Below, one piece after another: positions 54,164 to 62,471 of a stretch of DNA of 64,000 nt. Source of the DNA: Candidatus Gastranaerophilales bacterium (GTDB taxonomy: Bacteria; Cyanobacteriota; Vampirovibrionia; Gastranaerophilales; Gastranaerophilaceae). The DNA lies in assembly GCA_944326605.1 (NCBI GenBank), contig CALVEM010000002.1, positions 62,001 through 126,000 of the forward strand, given 5' to 3'. Under the pieces are notes generated by a model. The model saw nothing but the letters and a program-made list of their open reading frames with translations, ran no database searches and was not told where the DNA came from. The stretch's first letter is position 1, and each line of letters opens with the position of its first letter. A program made the position numbers and the translations under genes.

Positions 54164-54514
54164 TTAATCTTTGCCGTCATTTAAGGTAATCATATTTATA
54201 ATCAACCCCAGGAATGAAAGCACGACAGATCCTAAAAATGCGGCAAGAAATCCGTCAACATAAAATCCCGGAGCAATGTATCCCGCAAGCATAAACAAAA
54301 GTGCATTTACAACAAGCCCGAATAACCCGAGGGTTAAAATATTTATAGGCAGCGTAATAAATACAATCAGCGGTCTTATAAATATGTTTATAAGCGCCAT
54401 AATAACAGTTACAAGCATTGCGCTTTGAAAATTTTCAACAAAAATACCCGGCACAAGCCATGCAACAAAAAGTATTGCAAGAGTAAAAAATATCCATCTT
54501 ATAAGTAATACCAT
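54164..54514 (-). CDS. Phage holin family 4-like membrane protein (PF04020)
   Basis: About 116 residues from ATG 54514 ('MVLLIRWIFFTLAILFVAWL'). Four hydrophobic segments and the family hallmark 'NIFIRPLIVFITLPINILTLGLFGLVVNALLFML'-type core (cited in part: 'RPLIVFITLPINILTLG'). These proteins are widespread in bacteria, including Cyanobacteria, and are not necessarily phage holins; role unknown. Ends just before its terminator. Confidence 0.85.
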   Translation of the reverse strand: MVLLIRWIFFTLAILFVAWLVPGIFVENFQSAMLVTVIMALINIFIRPLIVFITLPINILTLGLFGLVVNALLFMLAGYIAPGFYVDGFLAAFLGSVVLSFLGLIINMITLNDGKD

Positions 54515-54655
54515 AAAACCTATTTCCTTTCTCATATACAAGTTTAAAAGTTTACTTAAAATTTTTCATTATCCTGAAGTGTAATAACAAACTTGCTAAT
54601 CCTAAGCATTAAGTGTATAATAATGCCGTAAAAGAAATAGGAAGGGAATTTTTAT

Positions 54656-55012
54656 ATGAAAGACAATATTTTAATAGCACTTGCAGTCGTAATACTTGCT
54701 ACAATGTGGTTTCAATTTGCTGAACAAAAAGCAAACGACAGATACGCAGTAATCACCGGAAGCAACATGATGACAGTATTACTGGACAAAAAAACAGGCG
54801 TAACCTGGAGAAACTGTATCTGTGATACAAAATCAAATATTCCCGGCTGCTGGGAAAGAATGTATACACTCAACGCAGAAGACTACAGCAAACCAATCGG
54901 CGAAGTAACTATTAATAAAAAATTAAAAAAAGATCTTGCAAAACAAGCTCAAAATGCACCGGTTCCGACAGCACAACCGCAAGCCCAGGCTCCGGCAGAA
55001 GCACAGAAATAA
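54656..55012 (+). CDS. Small membrane-anchored hypothetical protein
   Basis: 118 residues: N-terminal membrane helix ('ILIALAVVILATMWFQFA'), soluble part with 'RYAVITGSNMMTVLLDKKTG' and 'WRNCICDTKSNIPGCWERM', then a Pro/Ala/Gln-rich tail. Three Cys in the extracytoplasmic part. No known domain. Ribosome site GGAAGGGAATTTTTAT; own terminator follows. Confidence 0.7.
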   Translation: MKDNILIALAVVILATMWFQFAEQKANDRYAVITGSNMMTVLLDKKTGVTWRNCICDTKSNIPGCWERMYTLNAEDYSKPIGEVTINKKLKKDLAKQAQNAPVPTAQPQAQAPAEAQK

Positions 55013-55020
55013 CCGTTTAT

Positions 55021-55053
55021 AAAAATCCCCTCTCTATATAAGAGGGGATTTTT
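55021..55053 (+). terminator. Rho-independent terminator
   Basis: AAAAATCCCCTCT and AGAGGGGATTTTT arms with loop CTATAT. Confidence 0.87.
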
Positions 55054-55101
55054 ATGATAATAGCTATGCATCTTTGCCTCTAAACGTCTTTGCATCCTGT
55101 A

Positions 55102-55449
55102 TTACTTTTTGTCCAGCACTTTAATCAAATGCCAGCCAAACTGAGTGTACACAGGTTTTGAAACTTCTCCTACAGGAGTTGAGAACGCTGCTTTTTCAAA
55201 TTCAGGCACCATCTGTCCGTGCCCGAAATACCCCAAATCTCCGCCGTTTTGACCTGACGGGCAAATTGAATACGCTCTTGCATAGTATTCAAAATCACCG
55301 CCTTCATCAATAGCTTTTTTAATCTGCTGCGCCTCTGCCGCGGTTTTTACGAGAATATGTTCCGCATGCACAGACTGATACTCTTCTGCTGACACAACCC
55401 CGCTCAACAGCATGATAAATACAAACAATTTACATAAATTTTTTATCAT
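55102..55449 (-). CDS. Exported parvulin-type peptidyl-prolyl isomerase
   Basis: 115 residues: signal peptide ('MIKNLCKLFVFIMLLSGVVS', cut near 21) and one parvulin domain with 'HAEHILVKTAAEAQQI', 'CPSGQNGGDLGYFGHGQMVP' and 'TQFGWHLIKV'. Assists folding of exported proteins. Stand-alone parvulins of this size lack the chaperone part seen in PrsA/SurA. 34 bp downstream of the GGDEF gene on the same strand. Confidence 0.9.
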   Translation of the reverse strand: MIKNLCKLFVFIMLLSGVVSAEEYQSVHAEHILVKTAAEAQQIKKAIDEGGDFEYYARAYSICPSGQNGGDLGYFGHGQMVPEFEKAAFSTPVGEVSKPVYTQFGWHLIKVLDKK

Positions 55450-55483
55450 AGTACACCATCCTATATTATTTTAAACTAAATTC

Positions 55484-56143
55484 CTATTGCCCGAATGTCC
55501 TAATACAGTTGCGTCCTTCTTCTTTGGCTTTATAAAGTGCTGTATCCGCATTCTCAAACATTTCGCAATCATTAGTTACATCTTTATTTGAAGAAATACC
55601 CGCACTGATTGTAATATTTAAATCATACCCTTTATATCTGAATTTATTTTCCTGAACCGCTTTTCTTAATCGTTCAACAGGAATACCTGCAGTTTCACTA
55701 GGCGTTTCTGTCAGAAGAATAACAAATTCTTCCCCGCCGTACCGGAAAATTATATCAGTCTGACGAAAATTTTCCGTCATTAACCAGCTCAATTCTTTCA
55801 ATACATAATCCCCGCACAAATGTCCGTATGTATCATTAATTTTTTTAAACCAGTCAATGTCAACAACCACAAGCGATAAATCCGAATTATAACGCTTTGC
55901 CCTCGCAAATTCACGGGCAAAAACAGTTTCAAAATATCTTCTGTTATAAAGATTTGTCAGAGCATCAGTAATTGATAACTGTTTGGTTTGAGTATACATA
56001 AAATTGATTTTTCTTATTACATCAAACTTGTTGTCATCAGGAATATCAAAACTTTCAATAATATTTTGAATATTCCGTTGAATTTCATCTAAAACATCCG
56101 AAGGTAAATCAAAATTTATATCTGTCATATTACTATTTCCCAT
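55484..56143 (-). CDS. GGDEF-domain diguanylate cyclase
   Basis: 219 residues. N-terminal helical part (1-60) without a known sensor, then GGDEF about 62-218 with 'DALTNLYNRRYFE', 'VVDIDWFKKINDTYGH', the intact active site 'GGEEF', and an inhibitory-site 'RQTD' five residues before it. Should make cyclic di-GMP with product inhibition. Start could be the second Met ('MTDINFDLPSD'). Counterpart to the HD-GYP protein at 3617. Confidence 0.92.
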   Translation of the reverse strand: MGNSNMTDINFDLPSDVLDEIQRNIQNIIESFDIPDDNKFDVIRKINFMYTQTKQLSITDALTNLYNRRYFETVFAREFARAKRYNSDLSLVVVDIDWFKKINDTYGHLCGDYVLKELSWLMTENFRQTDIIFRYGGEEFVILLTETPSETAGIPVERLRKAVQENKFRYKGYDLNITISAGISSNKDVTNDCEMFENADTALYKAKEEGRNCIRTFGQ

Positions 56144-56208
56144 AACCTTTTTTATAATAACAGAAATATTGCAGGCAATCCATTTTTTTGCTAAATTTAA
56201 TATTAATT

Positions 56209-56790
56209 ATGAAACCTTCTGTTGATGAAATGTTAGACAAATATGGAAAAGATAAAGTCCACGCAAATGAAGTTAAACGAGTTTCTCTTATAATATTTGA
56301 CGAAGTTTGCAAAAAAATAGCTGAAATGTCCCAAATAGAAAGGGAATATCTTGAAGCAGCCTCCCTTTTACATGATATAGGTTATTTTATTGAGCCTCAG
56401 AGCCACAATAAACATTCCATGAAAATGATTATTGAAGAGGGGCTTTACGGCTTCGATGAGCGTGAGGCAAAAATAATTGGCTGTATAGCAAGGTATCACA
56501 GAGGCAGCCTGCCCGACAAACATGAGCATGAAATTTACGGCTCGCTGGAGAAAAAAGACCGCAAAATTGTCAAACGTTTAGGCGGCATACTAAAACTTTC
56601 TGACGGACTTTGCAAAGATCATTCAAACCTGTTTACAAATATCAAAATTAATTATGATGATAAAAACAATATTACAAAATTCATTCTTCACCCGCAAAAT
56701 GACAGACCTGATATAAAAACCGCAATCCGAAAACGCGACCTGTTTGAAATCGGCTTTAAATGCCAGAGTGTTTTAATATTCAGCGAATAA
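56209..56790 (+). CDS. HD-domain protein (Ppx/GppA C-terminal-like)
   Basis: About 193 residues from ATG 56209 ('MKPSVDEMLDKYGKDKVHAN'). HD motif in 'AASLLHDIGYFIEPQSHNKH' and further His/Asp in 'CIARYHRGSLPDKHEHE' and 'LKLSDGLCKDHS'. Resembles the HD phosphohydrolase half of exopolyphosphatase/pppGpp hydrolases without the actin-like half. Substrate unknown. Divergent from the GGDEF gene. Confidence 0.82.
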   Translation: MKPSVDEMLDKYGKDKVHANEVKRVSLIIFDEVCKKIAEMSQIEREYLEAASLLHDIGYFIEPQSHNKHSMKMIIEEGLYGFDEREAKIIGCIARYHRGSLPDKHEHEIYGSLEKKDRKIVKRLGGILKLSDGLCKDHSNLFTNIKINYDDKNNITKFILHPQNDRPDIKTAIRKRDLFEIGFKCQSVLIFSE

Positions 56791-56874
56791 CACATTGTAA
56801 ATTTTTTGTTACAAATACCTTTAAATTGTAACATTTCTTCATGAAAAATACTTTATATATATGTAAGGGAAAAA

Positions 56875-56950
56875 CATGAAAGGATTACGGCAATCTGAAA
56901 AGTCCAGCCAATGAACAAAGGATTCCGAAACAAGTTCGGAATGACAATAA
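56875..56950. repeat. REP-like palindrome
   Basis: Includes ATTCCGAAACAAGTTCGGAAT, related to the CCCGAAC/GTTCGGG palindromes at 16865 and 28304. No coding potential in 56791-57011. Confidence 0.5.
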
Positions 56951-57011
56951 GCCCAAAATGCATAAGTTAAGCAATGGCTGTATTTAGAAAGTCGTAAGCA
57001 ATGGTCAAAAA

Positions 57012-57296
57012 ATGTCATTCGATGTAAATGTTTTGAGCACAAAACCGGTCATCAAAGCAGCAGCATCCATGCAAAATGACGGCGGCGGCGGTAACCTCGG
57101 TTACATGGCTCAAGGCAGACGGGAAGAAAAACAGGAAAAGAAATATTTAGATGAAAGTATCTTCACATCAAAACCGGAAGTTGATACTTTTGGATTTGAA
57201 AAAGATGAACCGGAGATGCCTGAAGAAAAATTTTCGCTTTCAAAATTTATCGCTGAAATTATTCTTAGTCTGAAAAAAATCTTTATTAAAAAATAG
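57012..57296 (+). CDS. Hypothetical protein
   Basis: 94 residues starting 'MSFDVNVLSTKPVIKAAASM'. A Gly-rich segment ('GGGGNLGY'), an acidic middle and a basic hydrophobic C-terminal helix ('FIAEIILSLKKIFIKK') that may bind membrane. No ribosome site, no known domain. 3' end overlaps the convergent XRE gene by 11 bp. Confidence 0.5.
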   Translation: MSFDVNVLSTKPVIKAAASMQNDGGGGNLGYMAQGRREEKQEKKYLDESIFTSKPEVDTFGFEKDEPEMPEEKFSLSKFIAEIILSLKKIFIKK

Positions 57297-57609
57297 AAGA
57301 ATTCATACTTTTTGTAATTTCATAAAGCAGCTTTAAGTTTCGCTCATCCAGTAACTTTATTAAATTAATAATTTTGTTTTCGAGTTCGTTTCTGGAAAAA
57401 TTATCTTCAAATTTAAAAAAATCCGAACAGTCAATATTTAATGCGGCAGCTAACTTCTCTATCAAATCGCCGGAAGGAAAACTTTTCGCGTTTTCAAGAA
57501 ACGAAATATAGCGAAAATCAACACCTGCAAGTTCTGCAAGCTTTTCCTGTGTTAAATTTCTGGATTTTCTTATTTTTCTAAGATTTTTAGCAAATCTTTC
57601 TCTTATCAT
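57286..57609 (-). CDS. XRE-family HTH regulator
   Basis: 107 residues. HTH about 8-62 ('RNLTQEKLAELAGVDFRYIS' and 'FLENAKSFPSGDLIEKLAAA'), then a short helical tail about 75-105 that may dimerise. Divergent from the glycosyltransferase cluster beginning at 57759, with a 150-bp A/T-rich spacer, so a candidate local regulator of that cluster. Confidence 0.86.
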   Translation of the reverse strand: MIRERFAKNLRKIRKSRNLTQEKLAELAGVDFRYISFLENAKSFPSGDLIEKLAAALNIDCSDFFKFEDNFSRNELENKIINLIKLLDERNLKLLYEITKSMNSSIF

Positions 57610-57758
57610 ATAACCTCAATATACAGTTTATAAATTAAATTAATAAATTATTACTAATAATTTTTAGGAATTATATTGACATTTTTCTAATTAATTTATA
57701 GAATTTCATGTAATTATTTAGAATTATTAGTTAGAAATTCAGTATATTGATTAGCAAA

Positions 57759-58613
57759 ATGGCAAAAATAAGTATTATTATTCCCGTTTACAATGTTAAA
57801 AAATTCTTAAATAAATGTCTAAAAAGCATTGTTAATCAGACATTTACAGATTTAGAAATTATCTGTATCAATGACGGCTCTACAGACAAAAGCTTATCTA
57901 TACTCAATTCCTTTGCACAAAAGGATAATAGAATTATTGTAATTAATCAATCCAATCAAGGGCAATCATGTGCAAGAAATGCGGGACTTGCAATTGCGAC
58001 AGGCGAATATACAGGTTTTGTAGATTCTGATGACTGGATAGATTTAGATTTTTATGAAAAACTCTATACAGCAGCAGAAAAATATAATGCTGATATTGCC
58101 GCTGCAGGGATTAAAAGATTAAGACCATACAAATGGAAATATCATCTTAAAATAAAAAATGAAGAGTATACCGAAAATACAGACCGAAAATTTTTGCTGT
58201 GTGACGTGCCTGACAAATGCTATGTATGGAATAAAATATATAAAACATCAGAACTTAAAAAAAATAATATTATTTTCGAACCTCATGTATTCTTTGAGGA
58301 CAGATGTTTTACCGCAGAAGTTCTCGTTAAACTTAAAGGTCTTGTGACTGTACCGGATACTTATTACAATTACTGGACTAATAATAGGTCTACCGTAAAA
58401 ACTAAATCAGCTAAAAAATTAAAAGATTCAGAATATACTTACAATAAAATGATGGAATACCTGAAAGAGAATAATATCAACCTTGATCATTATTTTTTAG
58501 AATTTAAAAAAATCAAACTTTTAGGACTTACAATATTAAAAATTAAAATCTACAAAAATAAAAATGAATATAAACTATTGAACTGTATAAAATTTAAAGT
58601 TTCAAAAAATTAA
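57759..58613 (+). CDS. GT2 glycosyltransferase
   Basis: 284 residues from ATG 57759. GT-A fold: 'ISIIIPVYNVKKFLNKCLKS', 'ICINDGSTDKS', 'GQSCARNAGLAIATGEYTGF' and the DxD-type 'VDSDDWID'. Basic C-terminus, no membrane segment. Adds a sugar to a lipid- or glycan-linked acceptor. First of three GT genes (with 58639 and 59514) probably forming one surface-glycan operon. Confidence 0.9.
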   Translation: MAKISIIIPVYNVKKFLNKCLKSIVNQTFTDLEIICINDGSTDKSLSILNSFAQKDNRIIVINQSNQGQSCARNAGLAIATGEYTGFVDSDDWIDLDFYEKLYTAAEKYNADIAAAGIKRLRPYKWKYHLKIKNEEYTENTDRKFLLCDVPDKCYVWNKIYKTSELKKNNIIFEPHVFFEDRCFTAEVLVKLKGLVTVPDTYYNYWTNNRSTVKTKSAKKLKDSEYTYNKMMEYLKENNINLDHYFLEFKKIKLLGLTILKIKIYKNKNEYKLLNCIKFKVSKN

Positions 58614-58638
58614 AATTTCTGATATTATTATTTATAAT

Positions 58639-59517
58639 ATGATTAAAGTAAGTGTAATAGTTCCGGTTTATAATACTGCAAAGTATCTTGAGAGATGTCT
58701 TGATACTCTGCTTAACCAAACGCTTGATGACATTGAAATTATTTGCGTCAATGACGGTTCAACAGATAATTCTTTAGAAATTTTAGAAAAAATCAGCAAG
58801 TCCGCCCCCCCCCCGAAACTCCGTATTATTACGACTAAAAATCAGGGGATTTCCCATGCCAGGAATACGGGTATGAGTGTCGCACAGGGTGAATATATCG
58901 GATTTGTTGATTCGGATGATTGGGTTGATATTGATTTTTTTGAAAAACTCTACAATGCCGCAAAAAAATACGACTGTGACATAGCCTGCGCGGATTTTAT
59001 AAGACAGCATCCCAAACAACAAAAAATCAGACTTAACATAACAGAAGAAAAAGTTTATACAAAACCGGAAGATAAATATCTTGCCTGCAAAACATACAGA
59101 GAAGGCTGCGTCTGGAACAAAATTTACAGAACGAATTTTTTAAAAGGCATAAATCTGGAATTTATTACGGGAATGTATTATGAAGACAGAGATTTTACGG
59201 CACGCGCGCTGTATTTTGCGAACAAACTCGTAACAGTTCCAAAAACTTACTATTACTATTTTGTTAACCCTAAATCCATTGTAAAAAAAGGCGGAAACAA
59301 ACTTCAGGACGAACATTATATTCTTGCCCGCCGTCAGGTGCTTGATTTTATTAAAGAAAAGAATATAAATGTTCCGGACGGACTTTACAGAGCAGAAAAA
59401 TCAAGATTTAAGATATTCGGCAAAACACTGTTTTCCATCCGCGAAAGTATTAACACTGAATATGTATTACTGTTCGGAAAAATTAATATTTTTAAGTACA
59501 AAAAGAGGAAAATATGA
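58639..59517 (+). CDS. GT2 glycosyltransferase with a C10 tract
   Basis: 292 residues. 'VSVIVPVYNTAKYLERCLDT', 'ICVNDGSTDNS', 'GISHARNTGMSVAQGEYIGF' and 'VDSDDWVDIDF', as in its neighbour. At 58805-58814 a run of ten C encodes part of 'SKSAPPPKLR', in frame as sequenced. Removing one C would give a stop (TGA 58874-58876) about 23 codons later and truncate the enzyme before 'VDSDDW'. So the gene is ON here and probably phase-variable. Overlaps the next gene by 4 bp (ATGA). Confidence 0.9.
   Translation: MIKVSVIVPVYNTAKYLERCLDTLLNQTLDDIEIICVNDGSTDNSLEILEKISKSAPPPKLRIITTKNQGISHARNTGMSVAQGEYIGFVDSDDWVDIDFFEKLYNAAKKYDCDIACADFIRQHPKQQKIRLNITEEKVYTKPEDKYLACKTYREGCVWNKIYRTNFLKGINLEFITGMYYEDRDFTARALYFANKLVTVPKTYYYYFVNPKSIVKKGGNKLQDEHYILARRQVLDFIKEKNINVPDGLYRAEKSRFKIFGKTLFSIRESINTEYVLLFGKINIFKYKKRKI
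58805..58814 (+). repeat. C10 homopolymer tract in a glycosyltransferase gene
   Basis: Ten consecutive C in a strongly A/T-rich genome, inside the coding region between the two GT-A motifs. Candidate slipped-strand switch. Confidence 0.85.
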
Positions 59518-60422
59518 CAGTAATTAATGTATGTATTTCATGCGATGAAAATTATGCAAAATACGCATCTGTTGTTATTGCCTCAATTCTTTCAAATGCC
59601 TGTGATGATGATGTCCTGCATTTCTACATTCTTGACGGCAATATCTCTGATGAGAGCAGATCAAAAATTCTAACCCTCACAAAAATTAAAAACTGTAAAA
59701 TTGATTTTATTAAAGTTGACGAAACAAAGCTTGAAATTTATAAACAAATTAATACCCACGAATATATTACACTTCCGGCTTATTATAGACTTATATTATC
59801 GGAACTTTTGCCTGATGTGGATAAAATAATTTATCTTGACTGCGATATTGTTGTTAACACTTCTCTAAAGGATTTGTTTGAAGCAGATTTGGGAGAAAAT
59901 ATTATAGCAGGAGTCCTGGATGCCAGAGTCAAACATAAAAAGAAATGGAAAAACTCTAAATATATTAATTCAGGAATGATTGTTTTTGATCTTGATAAAA
60001 TCCGTAAAGAAAATATTGAACAAAAATTCTTTGAATATACAAAACAGAATATAGACAAAATTGAAACAGGCGATCAGGACGTAATAAATTTTACGCTCAA
60101 AGACAGAATAAAAATTCTGCCTGATGAATGGAATGTACAGGTAAGCGGATTTGCAAGCAGAACCTCCTTTACAAATCATCCTAAAATTATTCATTATATA
60201 GGATGTGACAAACCGTGGGTGTTCGGTTCATGCACATTTTTTAAAGACCTGTACTTTAAATATCTTCAACTGACCCCATGGGCTTTAACTGAAAAAGAAC
60301 AAAAATATTGGTATGATGAAAACAAAAAAGCCAGCCGTATTAATTTTTGGAAAAAACGTCCGTTTTGTTTTCTTAATCCTAAATACTGGTATGCGTTTTA
60401 TTGTTCATATATTAAACAATAA
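59514..60422 (+). CDS. GT8 glycosyltransferase
   Basis: 302 residues. GT8 pattern: 'INVCISCDENYAKYASVVIA' at the start, DxD in 'KIIYLDCDIVVNTSLKDLF', 'INSGMIVFDLDKIR' and 'GDQDVINFTLKDRI', then 'IIHYIGCDKPW'. Family members include LPS galactosyl/glucosyltransferases and glycogenin-like enzymes, with retaining mechanism. Translationally coupled to the GT2 gene by a 4-bp overlap; ribosome site AAAAGAGGAAAAT. Confidence 0.92.
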   Translation: MTVINVCISCDENYAKYASVVIASILSNACDDDVLHFYILDGNISDESRSKILTLTKIKNCKIDFIKVDETKLEIYKQINTHEYITLPAYYRLILSELLPDVDKIIYLDCDIVVNTSLKDLFEADLGENIIAGVLDARVKHKKKWKNSKYINSGMIVFDLDKIRKENIEQKFFEYTKQNIDKIETGDQDVINFTLKDRIKILPDEWNVQVSGFASRTSFTNHPKIIHYIGCDKPWVFGSCTFFKDLYFKYLQLTPWALTEKEQKYWYDENKKASRINFWKKRPFCFLNPKYWYAFYCSYIKQ

Positions 60423-60426
60423 TGGT

Positions 60427-60560
60427 CATCTATCGCAGTTTTCACAAAACAATATCTAAATTGTCACCCTGAACTTGTTTCAGGGTCTAATTGTTATGAG
60501 ATGCTGAAACAAGTTCAGCATGACGTTTTCACACATAATTTGTGTAAACTGTGATAGATG
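60427..60560. mobile_element. MITE-like element between GT8 gene and hom
   Basis: 134 bp bounded by 22-bp inverted ends, CATCTATCGCAGTTTTCACA and its partner, with 2 mismatches. Inside are two REP-type hairpins: CCCTGAACTTGTTTCAGGG and GATGCTGAAACAAGTTCAGC. No ORF. The right end overlaps the region just before the hom start. Confidence 0.6.
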
Positions 60561-60596
60561 TACTCAATAAATTGGATTTTATGGTATTATTATTAT

Positions 60597-61865
60597 ATGG
60601 ATAAAAAAATTAAAATCGGATTAATAGGTCTCGGGACTGTAGGCTCGGGAGTTTTTAAAACTTTAAAAAATTTTGACAACATTGAAATTGTAAAAATAGC
60701 GGTAAAAAATATTAACAAAAAACGCGATATAGAAGGTCTGGATAATTCTATCTTGACAGATAACGCTTATGATGTAGTGAACAACCCTGAAATCGACATT
60801 GTCGCAGAACTCGTAGGCGGAATTGAACCTGCTTTTGATTTAATTTCAACCGCTATAAAAAACGGCAAACATATAGTTACGGCAAATAAAGAGCTTCTTG
60901 CAAAACGCGGAGAAGATATTTTCAAATTAGCCGAAGAACACAATAGAGTAATTCTTTATGAAGCTGCAATTGCTGGCGGAATACCTATTATCATGCCTGT
61001 AAAAACAATTCTTGCAGGCAACGAAATTACTCATATTGAAGCTATTTTAAACGGAACAACAAATTACATACTGACAAAAATGGATGTTCAAAAAGCATCG
61101 TATGTCGATGTATTAAAAGAAGCGCAGGAACTGGGTTACGCAGAAGCTGACCCTACAGGTGATGTGGAAGGTTTTGATGCTGCATACAAAATTGCAACGC
61201 TTGCATCCATAACTTTTCATAAACGAATTGATATCCAAAAAGTTTATAGGGAAGGCATTACAAAAATTCGCGCCAAAGATATGGAAGCGGCAAACGATTT
61301 AGGCTACAAAATTAAGCTTATCGCATCTGCCAATATTGACGCAAACGGCAGCGCTGATGTGAGAGTTCATCCCATGCTGGTTTCAAAAAAATCAACGCTT
61401 GCACATATTGATTACGTAACAAATGCTGTTATGCTTGAAGGTCATCCTGTCGGAAGTATTACTCTTTCAGGTCCCGGCGCCGGAGAATTTCCGACTGCAA
61501 GCTCGGTTGTAGGCGATATCTTAGCAATAGCCGCAGAAATCGGGAAATCAGATTATATTCTGCCAATGATGAGATGTAAGCATAATTCGGCTGCAAAAAT
61601 GCTTGATATTTCAGAAACCACAAACAAATATTATATTTCAATTCACGCAAAAAATAACAAAGGTGTCATAGGCAAAATCGGAACGATCTGCGCGGATAAT
61701 GACATAAGCCTTGCAAGTATTGTACAAAAATGCGTTTCGGATGATAATACTGCAGATATTACTGTGATTACCGAGCTTGTCAAAGAAAAGAATATGCAAA
61801 ATGCAATAAAATTGATTGAACAGGACGGAAATACTGTTGAAAACCTTATAAGGGTGCAGGTATAA
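60597..61865 (+). CDS. hom: Homoserine dehydrogenase
   Basis: 422 residues from ATG 60597 ('MDKKIKIGLIGLGTVGSGVF'); the open extension upstream lies in the MITE-like element and is not used. NAD(P) domain with 'GLGTVGSG', catalytic 'GGIPIIMPVKTILAGNEI', 'NGTTNYILTKM', 'YAEADPTGDVEGFDAAYK', and a C-terminal ACT domain (about 340-420) for threonine feedback. Reduces aspartate semialdehyde. Its stop codon abuts the left end of the DUF559 cassette; thrC follows that. Confidence 0.95.
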   Translation: MDKKIKIGLIGLGTVGSGVFKTLKNFDNIEIVKIAVKNINKKRDIEGLDNSILTDNAYDVVNNPEIDIVAELVGGIEPAFDLISTAIKNGKHIVTANKELLAKRGEDIFKLAEEHNRVILYEAAIAGGIPIIMPVKTILAGNEITHIEAILNGTTNYILTKMDVQKASYVDVLKEAQELGYAEADPTGDVEGFDAAYKIATLASITFHKRIDIQKVYREGITKIRAKDMEAANDLGYKIKLIASANIDANGSADVRVHPMLVSKKSTLAHIDYVTNAVMLEGHPVGSITLSGPGAGEFPTASSVVGDILAIAAEIGKSDYILPMMRCKHNSAAKMLDISETTNKYYISIHAKNNKGVIGKIGTICADNDISLASIVQKCVSDDNTADITVITELVKEKNMQNAIKLIEQDGNTVENLIRVQV

Positions 61866-62396
61866 CCCTCTCCCGAATTTCAGCCTTTCTCCTTCAGACA
61901 AAGGCGAAATTCTGCCCTCTCACAAAGAGAGAGGGCAAATTATTCAATACTGTTATATATTTCTATTATTGAATGTAAAACATTTTCTATATTACCCGTT
62001 ATATCATTATCAAAAAATCTTATTACCTTATAACCATTTTGAGTAAGATATTCTGTTCTCTTTTTGTCATAATCAAGATTATCAATATGCTGCGAACCAT
62101 CCAGCTCAATAACCAGCTTTTTACCTAGATTTACAAAATCAACAATATATTTTCCTATCGGAACCTGACGCCTAAACTTTATATTATTTAACCTTTTACC
62201 TCTCAAATACTGCCACAAAATATTTTCACAATCAGTCTGATCTGTTCGAAGATCTTTAGCATAATTCAAGGATTTTTGAGTATAATATCTTGTCATCTTA
62301 CAAAAAGTTTAACACAAACACGCCCTCTCTCTTTGTGAGAGGGCAGAATTTCAATGTGAGAACTCAAGTTCGAACATTAGAAATTCGGGAGAGGGT
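61865..62396. mobile_element. DUF559 cassette with inverted double-hairpin ends
   Basis: Outer perfect 17-bp inverted repeats ACCCTCTCCCGAATTTC (61865-61881) and its complement (62380-62396); inner perfect 31-bp inverted repeats (61906-61936 and 62322-62352), each foldable on its own as GCCCTCTC/GAGAGGGC. In each end GAATTTC and GAAATTC enclose a further stem. The single gene inside encodes a DUF559 endonuclease-like protein. Nothing of this interrupts the flanking genes hom and thrC. Confidence 0.6.
61940..62296 (-). CDS. DUF559 (Vsr/PD-(D/E)XK-like) endonuclease-domain protein
   Basis: 118 residues. Family pattern is complete: 'DCENILWQYLRGKRLNNIKF' then 'RRQVPIGKYIVDFVNLGKKL', 'VIELDGSQHIDNLDYDKKRT' and 'GYKVIRFFDNDI'. 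Asp in 'YIVDF' and Glu-x-Asp-Gly-x-x-His are the putative metal/catalytic residues. Related in fold to very-short-patch repair endonuclease. Activity and target are not established for this family. Opposite strand to hom and thrC, enclosed by inverted repeats: probably the gene of a small mobile cassette. Confidence 0.9.
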   Translation of the reverse strand: MTRYYTQKSLNYAKDLRTDQTDCENILWQYLRGKRLNNIKFRRQVPIGKYIVDFVNLGKKLVIELDGSQHIDNLDYDKKRTEYLTQNGYKVIRFFDNDITGNIENVLHSIIEIYNSIE

Positions 62397-62471
62397 CTGT
62401 AAATATAAATTGCCTTCATGAAATTTTTATATTAAAATTAATTCATATAATAAAATTGAAAAGGGAAATTT

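Noticed and set aside
54164-54514. Phage holin implying a prophage
   Set aside because: PF04020 proteins are common chromosomal membrane proteins and no lysin or other phage gene is near.
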